Assembly (NCBI GenBank): GCA_022559845.1
Contig: CM040125.1
Coordinates: 325,383,829-325,447,828 of the forward strand
DNA from: Amorphophallus konjac
Lineage: Eukaryota > Streptophyta > Magnoliopsida > Alismatales > Araceae
Reading direction: 5' to 3'
Length of the DNA: 64,000 bases
The notes under the pieces were generated by a model, which worked only from the letters and a program-made list of their open reading frames with translations, searched no databases and was not told where the DNA came from. Shown here one piece after another: positions 45,421 through 55,705 of the stretch. Within the stretch, counting starts at the first letter, position 1; each line of letters begins with the position of its first letter. The position numbers were made by a program, and so were the translations under genes.

Positions 45421-46886
45421 CTGCGGGCTGCCGTTGCAGTCCGACGCATCGCGGGGCTGTCGGACGGTTGTCTTCATGTCGGTTCGGCATGTATGCTGCC
45501 AGACGAAGAGGTGTGTTGCCGAATTAAGCAGCGCGCCGCCAGATGAGGGGGTGCGGCTGCCACTGCTGTCGGATTGAGGCTTGCACGCCTGCTACCGGAT
45601 GGGGTTTGATGTCGCCAGATGGGGTATTTTGCCCATTCGAAGGGGCCGTTGTATGAGCGTTAAATGCTCACATTAAATGACGTTGGCTGCCGGTTGCATT
45701 CCCCGTCTTCTTCTTTTTTTCCCAGAACTTGTCACTTTGTTTTCCTTCGTCCCTCTTTTTTTTAGTGTGTGTTTTGTTTTCCGTTTATCCCGTAAACCTA
45801 TAGAACACTTTTGCATTTGAGTTTTGTAGACTTTTTCCCCTCTTGATTTAAACTCTTTTGTTACATCTAATTATGACCCATTATTTGTTTCAATTTTTAC
45901 TTTTTTTAAAAAATAAAAAAATGATTAAAACAAAAAAATGATGAACACTAACTTTTAAAATAAATAGTGTCATGCAATTGTAATCTCGCTGCACATTAAA
46001 TGCCATTTCCCATCAACCTTTTATTTTAGTTATTTGTGCATGTACCACTATCCAACCCTTTCTTCTTCTTTTTGTTGATACAAACCACCCCCCCTTTTTA
46101 CTCTTCTTTCTTCTTTCTTCATATTCTTCTTTTTCTTCTTCTTTTCTTCACCTTCTCTCCTGCTGCCGATACAACCCAATCCTTCCCCTTTTCCTATATA
46201 TATATATTGTTTTCCTTTCTTCTTTTTTCCTTTCTTCTTCTTTTATTCTTCTCATGTCCTCTCTTTTCTTTTCTTCTTCTCCTTTTCTTTTCCTCTTCCA
46301 CTTTTTCTTTCTTTCCTTTTTTCTTTGATGCCCAGGCTTCCATAGTCTGGCTCACAGTGGTACATCTTCAAGGGTGCCTTGGCCTCTTTAATTTTGAATT
46401 CAATTCGTTCATCAGGACACAAATTTATGACGACGCAGTGTCACATTTACGATATGGCACCGTCATCTCTGGTATCGAAATTCGGCCGTTCCGACCTTTT
46501 CTTTTGTTTCTTCGCTGTCGGGTTCTTTCAGTCGAGCCCACGGGAATGCGCCTTAAGAACACCTTGACTTCCCATGATTTTCGTCATATCGTGGTATATT
46601 GTGGCGTTCAAATTTTTAGCTGTCAACGAGCAGGGGTACCGGATGGGGCTTCCATCTCTCCCTCCTCCTTCTTCTTTTTTTTTGATCCTTGTTCTTTTCA
46701 TCTTTTCTGTCGGTACCAGGGCGGCCGATCGAAGCTTTGATGGTGGTGCCATTATGACACGCCGGGTGAAGGTGCAAACACGGCACATGTGATTTTTTGC
46801 CTTATTTTTCTTATTTTCCTTCTTCATCTTCTTTCTTTTCTTCTTTGCCCGAGGCGGGGATTGCTGTTGTAGATGATAAATTTTAG
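45421..46886. other. Gene-free sequence upstream of the PMD gene
   Basis: No supported gene. 45420-45640 has degenerate GC words around GCCGCCAGATG and CTGTCGGA, resembling 25300-25460. 46040-46330 is an almost pure T/C tract (TCTTCTTTTTCTTCTTC type). The frame of 234 codons at 46036-46740 begins as poly-Phe/Leu from that tract and has no domain. A second T/C-rich tract precedes the acceptor-like TTTTAGGTG at about 46881. Confidence 0.55.
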
Positions 46887-48286
46887 GTGTCAACAGCAGT
46901 CGGCAAGGTGCATAAGGAAAAATTGACCTTCGACCTATTCTTGGCCCCGTTGAAGTGGGGGTCCTGGGAGGAGCCGTTTCTCCTTGACTGCTTGGCTGTC
47001 AGGTTCAAGCACGAGCTAGTAGTGGGCTGGTTTGCAGACCTTAAAGTCTCGAACACCCATTTATTTCATGAGGGTGCAGTGGAGTTCACTGACTACGTAT
47101 TCCACAACTGCGCACCGCTACTGATCACTGTTGGCGTATACCACAGCGTGTACGCCTCTCGCTTCAGGAACCCCATGTCAAAAGGGCAGGATGATAGAGG
47201 TTTTCAACCCTAAACACAACACCTTCTATACCATAGAGGGGGAGACCTCTTTGGATTTATGGAGCTTGTTCCAGCTGTCGGGCCTGCCTATAGACGGTGA
47301 GCCCTACGAAGAGGTGTGTCTCCCCGAGCTTATTAAAGACACAATAAATGAGGATGGCATCTACAATTTGGGTATCTCGTACCGTTATTTGATGAAGGCA
47401 TACAGAAATATATGCTTATTGTATCATGATGACGGTGAGAAGCAGGCGAAGAGGGGTGAGCGGAAAAGGGTCCGCATGAGCATCTGGCTACGATACTTCT
47501 TCCGGGGTGAGAATAAGTATGATGACTTTCCCTCGGTTGACACAGCTCCCACGCATAAGAGGCCAGGGAGGAGGAAGGCAAATCTCCCGAGCTCCAACTT
47601 TAGAGGGCACAAGGACGGGCCCAATCCTACGGGCATCGATGCGATGACCCATTGTGCGGCCTGTCTAACATATTGGCTGTGTGCCTTCGCTCTACCTTAC
47701 GGGGATGACAGCGTCATTTGACCGGAGGCAATATACCGGACGTGCCAAATGGCTTGGGGCATCAAGCTATCTATTTGCCCGGCCACTCTGTGCTTAATTT
47801 ATCGAACCCTTGGGGATATCAGTAAGAGCAGGATTCCAAGAAGCATGCGTATTATAGGGCCGATTCACTTTTTCAATGCTTGGGTTTGCACCCTATTCCC
47901 AGAGTTCGCCTCGCGAACCAAACAAGCACCAACATTTTCCCACGGATGATAGAATTTGCGGGTGCAGAGCCTGGTTCGGCGTTGGCCCAATTATATTAAA
48001 TCAGGGGAAGGCTGACATCTATCCCCATGGACTCACCTGGGAGCATTTATTTTTGGAGCCTGACAGCGCACTCCAGTCCCGTGATGAACCGGCTTAGAGA
48101 ATGCAAGGATGATCAAGTTGAAGAGTACGTTCACCCGATCAGCGGGAAGACCATCACTCGACCGGTCCTTGAGCCGGAGTTGAGAGATTGGGCATTATCC
48201 ATTCGCCCAAGCGTTTTGGTTTTCAGGAAGGGGAATACTATGTACTTAGAGCCTTATTACCCTTTCCGCTTTGGCCGTAATTTCAG
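46887..48286 (+). pseudogene. Plant mobile domain (PMD) protein, N-terminal exon region
   Basis: Matches the PMD/aminotransferase-like domain (PF10536) of the MAIN/MAIL1 family and many plant transposons; its role in elements is unknown. Signature segments in order: TFDLFLAPLKWGSWEEPFLL, then NTFYTIEGE with LSGLPIDGEPYEE (~47220-47310), GIDAMTHCAACLTYWLCAFA (~47630), GPIHFFNAWVCTLFPEF (~47860) and SIRPSVLVFRKGN ... YLEPYYPFRFGRNF (~48200-48285). Decay: frame change near 47180, TGA at 47719-47721, frame change near 47950, TAA near 47998. The likely intron donor CAG|GTATGA follows 48286. Plus strand; continues at 52783. Confidence 0.75.
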
Positions 48287-48294
48287 GTATGACC

Positions 48295-48950
48295 AACTGT
48301 GGATGCACTTTTTTTAAATCTTTTTGTATCATTTTATCTTTATATCATTTACATTTTATATCGGTTTATTAAGTGTAAGGGCATGCCAGTCACAGAGTGA
48401 TAGTATGTTCAGGCTCCAAGACTAGAGTGGTCCGGAGCCAGTGGTGCGCGCCGTCTGACTGATTAGACGATAGTGGATATCGTGTCGGGACTGAGACCCG
48501 CCATGCCATAAAGGTCAAGGCATTAATTACATCCTCTCGGAGAGGGGAAAACCTTTGATTAATTTCCAAGATAAGGGGCCCCATGGCCTTAAAATAAAAT
48601 TTCATGAAATGAACAAAAGGTGTGTTAAAGAGCAGTAAAATCCCCTACATTAGGGTGCAAAGGGGTATTTTTAAAAAAAATCATGGAGGCCATATGTTGA
48701 CCATTTCATGTTCGGAAGGGACTCCGGGTCGAAAGCATCACAAACATACGTAGTGAACATCAGGACAGATGTATGTCGAGATACGAAAAATTTGATATTT
48801 TAAAGATGAAGAAATTTAGTTAAATCCCAGTCATAACGGTCTAAAATTGGTGGGCTATTGGCCAGGGTCCAAGTCATGCCACGGCCATAAGGGGTGAATC
48901 CACCGGGCCCCGAGCGTGACCTGTAAAGGCCTCTTTGATATCCCCTATAA
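48295..48950 (+). repeat. Dispersed repeat inside the PMD intron
   Basis: Matches 3425-4550 in order (GTGGATGCACTTTTTT, GGTTTATTAAGTG, GCCAGTCAC, CCATAAAGGTCA, then GGCTATTGGCCAGGG and GGCCTCTTTGATATCCC). The match begins at the exon edge, so the distant copy seems derived from another PMD-bearing element rather than from an insertion here. Confidence 0.7.
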
Positions 48951-51217
48951 AAGTGGTCGAGATGGAGGAATCCAGAATCAAACACCGTTTATCTCTTAAG
49001 GATGGCATTAGAGTTTATTTTATTATTATTATTATTATTTTATTATTATTATTATGTTTTTGTGGCATTGCTTTCATCGTTGTATTATCATTCTTCTTCA
49101 AAGCTATGGTTCATGGTTCGTCATTCATCATCTTTGCTCTTTGTTCATCTTTGTTTGTGTGGGTTTTGTTGTTTGATTTTGGTCATTTACTATTAGTTTG
49201 TTGATCAGTTGTTTGTTTTGTTTTGTTACTATTATTATTTTTTCTCTTTTCTTTTTTTTTGATTTATGGCAGATCAGGGGGGAGGACACAGTTGCGTCGA
49301 CGTAGGGGCTTGTCTGCATCGACGTAGGGGTTTAGCCCCCCCTTGCATTATTTTTTCGTTTATGTTTTTCTTCTTTTTTTTTGCTGTTTGATGGTGGCTG
49401 AGTCGATGCAGGGATTGCCTGCGTCGATGCAACATGAAAGGGGGGAAGCAGCCCTGGGAGCCAGGGACTGGCTGCATCAACGCAAGGGGGCCGCCTGCGT
49501 CGACTCAGCGCACTACAGGGGGGCAACCCCAGCAGCTGGGGAGTGGCTGTGTCGATGCAGGGGGCTGCCTGCGTCGACTCACTCACCGCAGGCAAGCCAA
49601 GAGCTCCTTCATATTCTATCCTTTTCATTTCATTCATTTTCACTTTTTTGGTTTTCCTTATCTAGTCTTCTTACTCTCTTCTTGCCCATGGGCGAAGCAT
49701 GCATAATGCACATGCATATATATGTGAGTGCCTTTGAGAAAAGGGGCATAAAACATGGGTTCAAGCATGGTTTTGGGGATTTAATGTTCGTGCAATTTGT
49801 CAGAAATTCTTATGCAAGGTTATCAAGCAAATACAACTTTGGGTCTTCCTTCCTTTTTTGTGCATGATTATGCATGCTTGTGCATGGTTATGCATGTTCA
49901 ATTTTCTTCTTTTCTTTTGATCAGAGGAGTTCGGTCGATCGAAAATTCAGTTCGGTTGACCGATCCTCCCAGGAAAGGGAATCTGCTGGAGGGGTCGACC
50001 CCAGCAGCACATTGCATCGACTCCATGGCGGATCGGTCGACCGAAGCTAGAGTTCGGTCGACCGATCCCAGCATTCGAGGGACGGCCCCTCTCCTGCTCC
50101 CTTCTTTGATTTGTTCTCATCCTTGCCTTCTTTCTACATGGGTGGGCAGAGCATGTATATACATATAGGTTCATGAACCTGTGTATGCAAACACATTTCT
50201 TTAACTTGTGCATGCAAGTGCATTTTTTTGAGTCTATGCATGGTGCATATGCAAATGTGTGCATGGGCACATGTTAAGCAGGCTGAATGCGAAGGGGGCA
50301 ATAGACTAAGGGTGCGTCGACGCAGCCCTCAAGGTGCGTCGATGAACTCCCAGCTGCCAGCAAGCTCTGGCTGCCCGCTCATGCTGGGCTATGTGATGGC
50401 ACGCGGGGTGGTTTTTTATGGCTCACCTCATCTTTTGAATTCCCTCTTATCACATTGGTAAAGCGCACGTGTGTTATGCAGTGGCATGGGCATCAAGAAA
50501 AGGGGTTATTGGTCACAGCAGGCTAAGATGGTGTCGACGCAACCTTGGGGTGCGTCGACACAATCTCAACTGCCAGAGACTTTTGCTGCCCGTGGAGTCT
50601 GACAGACCATCATGCATACAACATTGTGTAAATGCAATTTTGTTTTGTTTGTTTTCCTTTTTTTTTGATCATCTCTATGAAAAACTCAATGAAATCTATC
50701 ATGCTCATGAAGTTCTAATAGAAATTCTTTATATGCACAAGGTATCATGCAGTTGCACATGCCTAGTCCTTCTTCTCTTTTGTTTGTTAATTTTTTTTCA
50801 CGGGGCAGACTGGCCTCAAGGGGGGGTCGACCCCCTAGGAGAAAGGGGTCGACCCCTGTGCAGATTTCTGCACAGGGGGTGGCCCAGGCCGAGCCACATC
50901 AAGTTTCAAATTCTGATTTTTTTTTTTTTTAGGAGCATCAGATGCCCATGAACAAAATGCATGTAATATGCAAGTGCTTATGCAGAAAATTCTGATTTGG
51001 TCGGAGGATCTTTATTCCCTGTTCTTTCTTTCATCTTTTTATCTTATTAATCTTTATCTTGAACAACAATCTTTTAAAGGCATTGTCATCACTGCATCTA
51101 CTTCCTTGGTGCCATCAATTTTACATCTTGCTGCATGTCAATTCATGGTGATCCTTGTTTCAGTTTGCTCATCGTCATTTTCCTTTATGTTATGAGTCTT
51201 ATGATTTGTTCAAGTTT
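48951..51217. other. PMD intron body, gene-free
   Basis: Intronic sequence with an (ATT)n-type microsatellite at about 49018-49056, T-rich tracts and repeated ATGCATG-type words at 49700-50270. Its most regular content is the paired GTCGA palindromes described separately. Frames of up to 174 codons here encode low-complexity sequence. Confidence 0.55.
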
Positions 51218-52745
51218 CCCGATGAAAATCCGGCAGCACCTCCCCTAAACCTGAAGCTTTGGGGGGTGTTAATTAGGTACTCGTCCACGGAGGAAATCCG
51301 AGACGGCCCCAAAATAAGAGGGAAGTGCACGGAAGCGGCAACATCCTACGACCCAAATTAGGCACGGACACCCCAAGGACTAGCCTACGAGGGGCTCCAA
51401 TGATCCAAGGGCTGCCACAATCTCATCTCCGAAACGTGGACTTAGATTATCGCCACATTGTATGGCTATTAATATTCACCCTCTTAGGGAGATCGCATGG
51501 AGGCCATGCTGTGAGGAAGCAAGCCACCGGAGATATGGGAGCGATCGAAAAAACTTCCTGCCGAACCTAGAGAGAATTAAAGAAAATCGGGGAGCGGCCC
51601 ACAGGAGCTCAAATGAGTGTGAATCCTGAGTCATATCCATCAGAATGGATAAACCCAAAACCCTTCCAGCATGGCACATCGTGTTTCTCCCGCAAAATCC
51701 TATAGAAGCAAGAATACTATGTATTGCTAATTTAAGGATTAAGCCCGTATCCCTCATCCCATTGGCATCATGACTATGGATTAGCCAAATCCCAAAGTGG
51801 GGTTTTGAGAGGTGAAAAATCTCCCCTATTAAACTTAAGCACCGAGCTTAAAAGAAATCTACAAAAAGTAGCAAGGAGTGAACAAGAAGGAGGAAATGAT
51901 GCTCATCAAAGATCAGGGCCTCACACATATCGTAGCATAAAATCTCCCAAAGGGAGTGTTTCTTCTATTTCATATCATGGGGGAGAAGAATACATTGGAG
52001 AGCAGAATAAGAAAAAAAAGAAGTAAATACAAAAAAGGGGGGGAGGGAGCAAGGGACGGAGCCTCCTGCTCCCCTTCCCATCCCTCACCTCTCTCTTCTC
52101 TCTCATTCTCTTTCTCTCTCTTTAGCTCTTGCAGTAGGAATTCCCCAGCAATTCTTCAGTAGCATCTCTATCTTTTCTTCTTTAGCCATGGGCTGTATTT
52201 ATAGGAAAGTAGGGCCCTTTTGTGGGAGAAAACTCACATTTATCTTTTTTCATGTTTCTTCTTTTTTTTCACTGCTACCGCTGCTGTTGACATTGCTTGC
52301 TACTGCTGCTACATGGCTGCTACTGCTGCTGGGCGTGGCGGAGTAGAGGGAGAGGGGGCCTCTCCCATGGTGGATTGTTGCTTGCCGTTGCCTGCGTGCG
52401 TGGATGTCACGCCGTTCGTGCATGCGTGAAGACAGGGGTCAACGGGCTTTAAATGTCCCCGCGTAAGGGAGAAGGAAGCACGGGGGAGGGGGGAGAAGGA
52501 ACAGGGGTCCGTGTGATTTTTCCTTCTACTTACCCCTTTTTTTTAAAAAAAATTCCTTCTCTTGCATTTTTTCCTTTTGCCCCCTCCTTCTTTCTTCTAT
52601 TGCATTTGGCCCATCTATATTGGGCCCCTTTCATTGTTTGGCCCATTCTCCTTCTTGGCCCATCTCGCATTTGGCCCATTCTCCTTTCTTTCTTTCTTTT
52701 TTTTGGGTGTCGATGCACCGGCTTTGGTGCGTCGACGCACAGCTC
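49290..52745. repeat. Paired GTCGAC palindromes in the PMD intron
   Basis: At least ten pairs of GTCGA-centred palindromes. First GTCGA (or variant) positions with partner about 21-22 bp downstream: 49994 (partner ATCGA 50016), 50036 (50057), 50316 (50338), 50533 (50554), 50826 (50848), 52709 (52731), with 49934 partnered by GTTGA at 49955. Looser pairs lie at 49296, 49413, 49475 and 49555. Flanks differ by group: GGGG..CCCC, TCG..CGA, TGC..GCA. Confidence 0.8.
51218..52205 (-). repeat. Dispersed promoter-like repeat, copy 3
   Basis: Left end AAATCCGGCAGCACCTCCCC, then GAAATCCGAGACGGCCCC and GCGGCAACATCC, a G-run followed by GGGACGGAGCCTCCTGC, a TCTCTC-rich tract, and minus-strand CCTATAAATACAGCCC near 52190-52205. 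The order equals copies 1 and 2. It lies in the PMD intron on the strand opposite to the gene. Confidence 0.6.
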
Positions 52746-52782
52746 ATCAGTGAGCAAATCTTTTTCCTCTTCTTTTTTTCAG

Positions 52783-52974
52783 TGTCCACACCAGCACATA
52801 CACTTGCATGCGGCCCAATTCCATTTACCGGCCAAGGTACTACAAAGAGGTCTCATCATTGAGCAAGCTCGTGTCTGGTGGGACTTCTTCCATCGACGGA
52901 ATGCTTCATCTTTTAGAGTGTCGACTCCTAAGCGTTTCCCGTGTGTGACCGCGTGTGACCTCAGAGTATATTAA
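52783..52974 (+). pseudogene. PMD protein, second exon remnant
   Basis: Preceded by a pyrimidine tract and acceptor (TCTTTTTTTCAG, ending 52782). Two phases carry pieces of the PMD C-terminal region: SIYRPRYYKEVSSLSKL in the phase that joins the 48286 donor, then, after a frame change near 52870, ARVWWDFFHRRNASSF with STPKRFPCVTA. Ends in a TAA at 52972-52974 beside a GTACAT donor-like site. A real exon that has decayed. Confidence 0.6.
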
Positions 52975-53000
52975 TAGGTACATAGACTCCTAAGCTCGTG

Positions 53001-53096
53001 TCAGAAATTTCCTCTCGGCAACATCCCAACACTCCAATAGATTTTATCGAGCCAGCAAATTGGAGTGTTGGGATGTTGCCGAGAGGAAATTTCTGA
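53001..53096. repeat. Perfect 38-bp inverted repeat
   Basis: Arms 53001-53038 and 53059-53096 are exact reverse complements, separated by 20 bases. The right arm is part of the downstream reading frame (LECWDVAERKFLS), so the left arm is its inverted copy. Confidence 0.95.
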
Positions 53097-53735
53097 GCAA
53101 GCAAGGGTCGCTCGTGTTTGACATAGATAGGGACCACCTATTGCGGCTAAAATCCCATAAAGCCAAGGAGGTCCAGGACTACAACTTGGCACGGAAGTCG
53201 GCAAAGAAGCATGGGCAGAAGCCAAGCCTTATACTGTCAGAAATTTTCGTGGAAAGCTTCATGAAAACCCTTTAGGACCTGAGTCGGGTGGGGACGACTC
53301 GGCTGGATCTAGTGAACTTCCCTTTTTTGGCTGAACAGGGTATAGCCCCCTCCCGTGCTTGGCGCCCTGAGGTGAACCATTCTTATCCCTTCCGGACTTT
53401 CATGAGGAAGGAGGAGAGAGGGTCCGGATATTATCAGCATACAACTTGGTTGTTTGTTCTGCTCCAGGTTCACGGGCTAACCATTGAAGAGTGGGCCGAG
53501 GCCATACTGGACCGGGGTCTCAATTTGTCCTTTAGTTATGCGGATGGGTGGGGAATGGACCACCTCAGCCTATATCATTATCTTTCTTCCCGTAACCATC
53601 TGGATTTGGCTAACCTCGCCGACCGTTGCCTCAAGATCGGAGATGTATACTGGTTGGTTAAGGAGGCGGCTTCCAGGGACAAGGAGGTGTCCCTGACCCA
53701 CTGAGCGTTTCCTCGCCTTTACACTGGCCCGGCAG
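53042..53735 (+). pseudogene. PMD-element downstream coding region, unknown domain
   Basis: One phase open from about 53042 to 53704 except for a TAG at 53273-53275; reads FYRASKLECWDVAERK, then LVNFPFLAEQGIAP, HTTWLFVLLQVHGLTIEEWA and DRGLNLSFSYADGWGMDHL. A TGA at 53702-53704 precedes a donor-like CAG|GTATAG at 53735. I do not recognise the domain. Position, strand and splice signals make it the continuation of the PMD gene rather than a separate gene. Amino-acid composition is that of a folded globular protein. Its start overlaps the right arm of the inverted repeat. Confidence 0.55.
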
Positions 53736-53831
53736 GTATAGTACCCTTTTCTTTTCTAATTCATATTCAGCTCATCAGACTACAGGTGATGGTATTCCAA
53801 TGCTCATTTTTTTATATTCATTTTCGTGCAG

Positions 53832-54331
53832 ATAAGCCCACCAGCCACAAATTGAATAGCTATCGGTGGCTCATTTCGATGGCGAGCAAGCCATCACATT
53901 TTGCCGAGCCGGCGAAACCCCCGACGACCACCCCACTACCATCTGGTAGTAAGCATGGACACGCGCGGTCGCCTGTGAAAGAGGCTATATATATCTCAGG
54001 CCAAAGTGGGCCTGAAGAGGGTGGTCAAAAGGAGGCGTACAGAAACCGAAGACCCCTCTTCAATTATCCCTCCAGCTCCCACTATTCCTTCTTTTGAGGA
54101 ATTCGCCGCATCTAGGCCCCTACCGGGTTCCCCTTTGGGTAAGCTTCTGGACTTTTGCGGCTTATATGCTTACATGGAGTATTGCTTTCTGACTCCGTTA
54201 TTCTTTAAAAAAAAAATTAGGTGGTGCTCCGGAATCTTTTCCAGCTACCATTTCAGGGGCGAAGGTCACCGACGTCCCTGCAGTGGGTCCGGTCGGCGCT
54301 AGCCAGGCATTGCCCATCCCTACTGATGAGG
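53832..54331 (+). pseudogene. PMD gene, tail exons 1-2 (candidate)
   Basis: Splice-like borders: acceptor TTTTCGTGCAG before 53832, donor GG|GTAAGC after 54138, acceptor AAAAATTAG before 54221, donor G|GTGAGA after 54331. The content is Pro/Ser/Lys/Arg-rich (KPTSHKLNSYRWLI, then PPAPTIPSFEEFAASRPLPG and APESFPATISGAKVTD), typical of a disordered linker. Exon phases do not all join cleanly, so at least one frameshift or wrong border is present. No domain recognised. Confidence 0.45.
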
Positions 54332-54451
54332 GTGAGAGAAAAGTCTTGATAGATTGACTAACAACCCCTACCCCTTTTCCTTTTTCTTGCTTAAATCGCT
54401 TCTCCTTGTACTGAGGCTCACTAACTCGAACCCGTTTTTTATCTTGACAAG

Positions 54452-55543
54452 GGATGCAGTGCCCATATTACATCCGAAGGTTGTTCCCACTATCCCTCCT
54501 GTACTCCATATGACCCCACGCATAGTGCTGAGGTCGATGAAATCTGCGAGTGTTCACCGAGAGGAGGAGGAGACGGTAGCGATGCCCGAGCAGGACCTTG
54601 CCAGGGAGACTGCAAAAGTGCCTACCCTAGAAAAATCATCGTCAAGCGAGAAAGTTGACTACGATTATTCCTTGGACGATGAATCCCATGGTAAGGAGGA
54701 ATTTCGATGGCAGGCGACGGCCACTCCGACTGGGGATCAAGAAAGCTTCGGAGCTATTGAAGTAACACCCGGCTCGCCAGATATAGAAAGAATCCTACGT
54801 GAGGCCGGGCTTTTCGATGACGACACTGCTATATCAGTACCGCCTCCCACTGTTTCTTCTGTCGCCCAACACATGGTCATGCTTGAGCTGGATGTAAGTA
54901 TTGGTACATCTGTTGTTTGTTCGGCCACTAATGGCCTAGTGTTGACTGTCGAATTTCTTTTGTATGAACAGATGTTTGTCACTTCGGGGGAGGCTCCTAC
55001 TCTTCCGCTTTCGGCGCCCGTCAACGAGGCTCTAGCTTTTGTGGGTCCGATGCCAGAGTCCAGCCTGGCGCCGGTCGTGGTGATGCCGATAGGGGCCCTG
55101 ATGCTCATTTTAGGGTCCGTAGTATTTGGGCTACCTTCGGTGCTGCATCCCTTGCCCTGGCACTTAGATACACCGTTGGATGGCCAGATTTTAGGGGATG
55201 TCTTGGAGTGGGTCTTGTCTTCACCTCTAACTCGCGAAGTGCCCATGGAAGTGAGCCGGTTAGGAGAAGCTTCAACCTCTGCCTTCTTGACCACCTCTCC
55301 TTCTGTTGAAGTTTTTGCACTGGCTTTAGTAGAGCATGAAATGGCACCCAACTCGACCTCGATAGCTATGGTTGTGCGTGACGCCCCTTCAGAAGTTGAG
55401 CTAGCAAGAAGCATCACTCCAGCTCTCCCATATTCTACGGCCGTAGTTGACACCAATGTTTGGGCCACTGTGGATAGTAGTGTCGAGCTTGTCTTCCCTT
55501 CAGTGCCTTCAGTTGGTCTCACCGCCTCGGATCTCCCGATGAG
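54452..55543 (+). pseudogene. PMD gene, tail exons 3-4 (candidate)
   Basis: Acceptor ATCTTGACAAG before 54452, intron 54894-54971 (GTAAGT ... GAACAG, 78 bp, no frame change and no stop, so either form stays open) and donor GAG|GTAAAA after 55543. Encodes an acidic, Ser/Thr/Pro/Val-rich sequence (KSSSSEKVDYDYSLDDESHG, then long Val/Leu/Ser/Pro stretches) without a recognised domain. One more acceptor-like AAG lies before 55603; LARD2 then interrupts at 55706, and the 3' end is outside the window. Open for about 360 codons, unusual among the decayed frames here. Confidence 0.5.
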
Positions 55544-55705
55544 GTAAAAGTTGGCCTTCCTGAAGTCGATGGTGTCTTCTGACCCATGACTTACATATCA
55601 AGGTCGGAAGGTGCTGATAGAAAAGATGACGGAGCTGCTACAGATGATGGGTTGCCCCCTAGAAGAGTGGTCAAGCTGCGTAATACTACTTTTGAAATAC
55701 GTAAA

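Noticed and set aside
46036..46740. 234-codon plus-strand frame with a hydrophobic start, resembling a signal or membrane protein
   Set aside because: The hydrophobic part is poly-Phe/Leu from a T/C tract; the rest matches no domain and lies in repeat-derived sequence.
48287..48317. Reading the PMD frame on through YDQLWMHFF to a stop at 48317
   Set aside because: Possible, but the GTATGA donor-like site at 48287 and PMD sequence resuming at 52783 favour an intron. It remains the alternative for this exon end.
54737..55522. 261-codon minus-strand frame opposite the PMD tail exons
   Set aside because: Antisense shadow of the plus-strand reading; splice-like borders and context favour the plus strand.
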